The notes beneath the pieces are model-generated. The model did not search any database. It was not told the DNA's origin and was given only the letters and a program-made list of their open reading frames with translations. A stretch of DNA of 31,003 nucleotides, taken from a virus. Each line of letters begins with the position of its first letter. Position 1 is the stretch's first letter. Of the stretch, positions 30,761 through 31,003 are shown piece after piece. The stretch spans positions 1 through 31,003 of IMG/VR virus record IMGVR_UViG_3300030012_000400. One strand, written 5' to 3'. The position numbers were made by a program, and so were the translations under genes.

Positions 30761-31003
30761 TTATAAATTTGTAAAACTACCTGAACCACCTATATCACAA
30801 TTTGCTATTGCAACATTTGTTATTACTCCATTATTATCTATTAACCATACAATGTAAGAACCAACTCCTATACCAGCTCCAGCATTTATAGAAGAAGTAC
30901 TTACAGCATAGTATAAATTACCACCTGCAAAAGCAGTACCTTGTTTACATACTGTTTTACCTTTTCCTGTTTCTCTATTAGAAGCAGTTGATACTATTGC
31001 AGT
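30761..31003 (-). CDS. C-terminal 80 residues of the Ig-like repeat protein (enters from right edge)
   Basis: The frame is open from base 31003 down to TAA at 30761-30763. The segment includes SNRETGKGKTVCKQGTAFAG and GSYIVWLIDNNGVITNVAIA, followed by NCDIGGSGSFTNL at the end. The Gly-rich beta pattern and late Cys resemble the C-termini of phage fibre and tail-tip proteins. It ends two bases before the distal tail-like gene start. In a circular genome it continues in phase from the N-terminal part at 1-1215, giving 485 residues. Confidence 0.75.
   Translation of the reverse strand, partial: TAIVSTASNRETGKGKTVCKQGTAFAGGNLYYAVSTSSINAGAGIGVGSYIVWLIDNNGVITNVAIANCDIGGSGSFTNL

Overview
The window looks like the complete genome, or very nearly so, of a small tailed bacteriophage (31,003 bp) with a siphovirus-type structural module. 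The likely host is a member of the Bacteroidetes, probably a marine flavobacterium. The evidence is strongly AT-rich DNA, structural proteins of families I know from flavobacterial and uncultured marine phages, genes without Shine-Dalgarno sites, and at least one promoter with the Bacteroidetes TTTG-N19-TAnnTTTG layout. Every gene I accept is on the minus strand, so transcription runs from high to low coordinates. Many neighbours overlap by ATGA, TAATG or GTGA, which implies translational coupling. I see no integrase, repressor, tRNA or CRISPR array, so there is no sign of a lysogeny module.

The two window ends fall inside one gene. An open frame starting at 1215 runs off the left edge, and an open frame ending at 30761 runs in from the right edge. 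The two join in phase, as expected for a circular or circularly permuted genome. Following transcription from the packaging genes: small terminase (4675-4905), large terminase (3475-4644), two small genes, a terminator, a tail assembly chaperone with an apparent -1 programmed frameshift (2179-2927), a tail terminator-like protein, a gp10-like protein, the Ig-like repeat protein across the ends, two tail-tip proteins (30758 down to 25945), a 52-residue overlapping gene, tape measure, maturation protease, a Cys-rich protein, scaffold, decoration protein, major capsid, terminator, tail tube protein, terminator, portal and head-tail connector.

Next come tail-fibre-like genes (16828 down to 14581), then a lysis region (14579 to about 12582) with an M15 endolysin, a 3TM-type holin and several very small membrane proteins. 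One tiny protein there carries a CDGSH iron-sulfur-like motif. The early region (12483 to 4956) encodes a NinG/Rap-like recombination protein, an SSB-like protein, a DnaB-type helicase, a sigma-70-like factor, a RecE-like exonuclease, an HNH endonuclease, a PD-(D/E)XK nuclease, a stand-alone DnaA domain IV and a DNA methyltransferase. No polymerase or primase was recognised, so replication must lean on the host.

The most interesting regulatory signal is a bipartite element, TAACAA-N14-TATTGT, present with an invariant spacer at five loci (a degenerate sixth copy precedes the tail chaperone). At the five copies next to structural genes TATTGT lies exactly six bases before the ATG, so a promoter there would give leaderless mRNA. 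The phage-encoded sigma-like factor is the obvious candidate reader; that link is inference.
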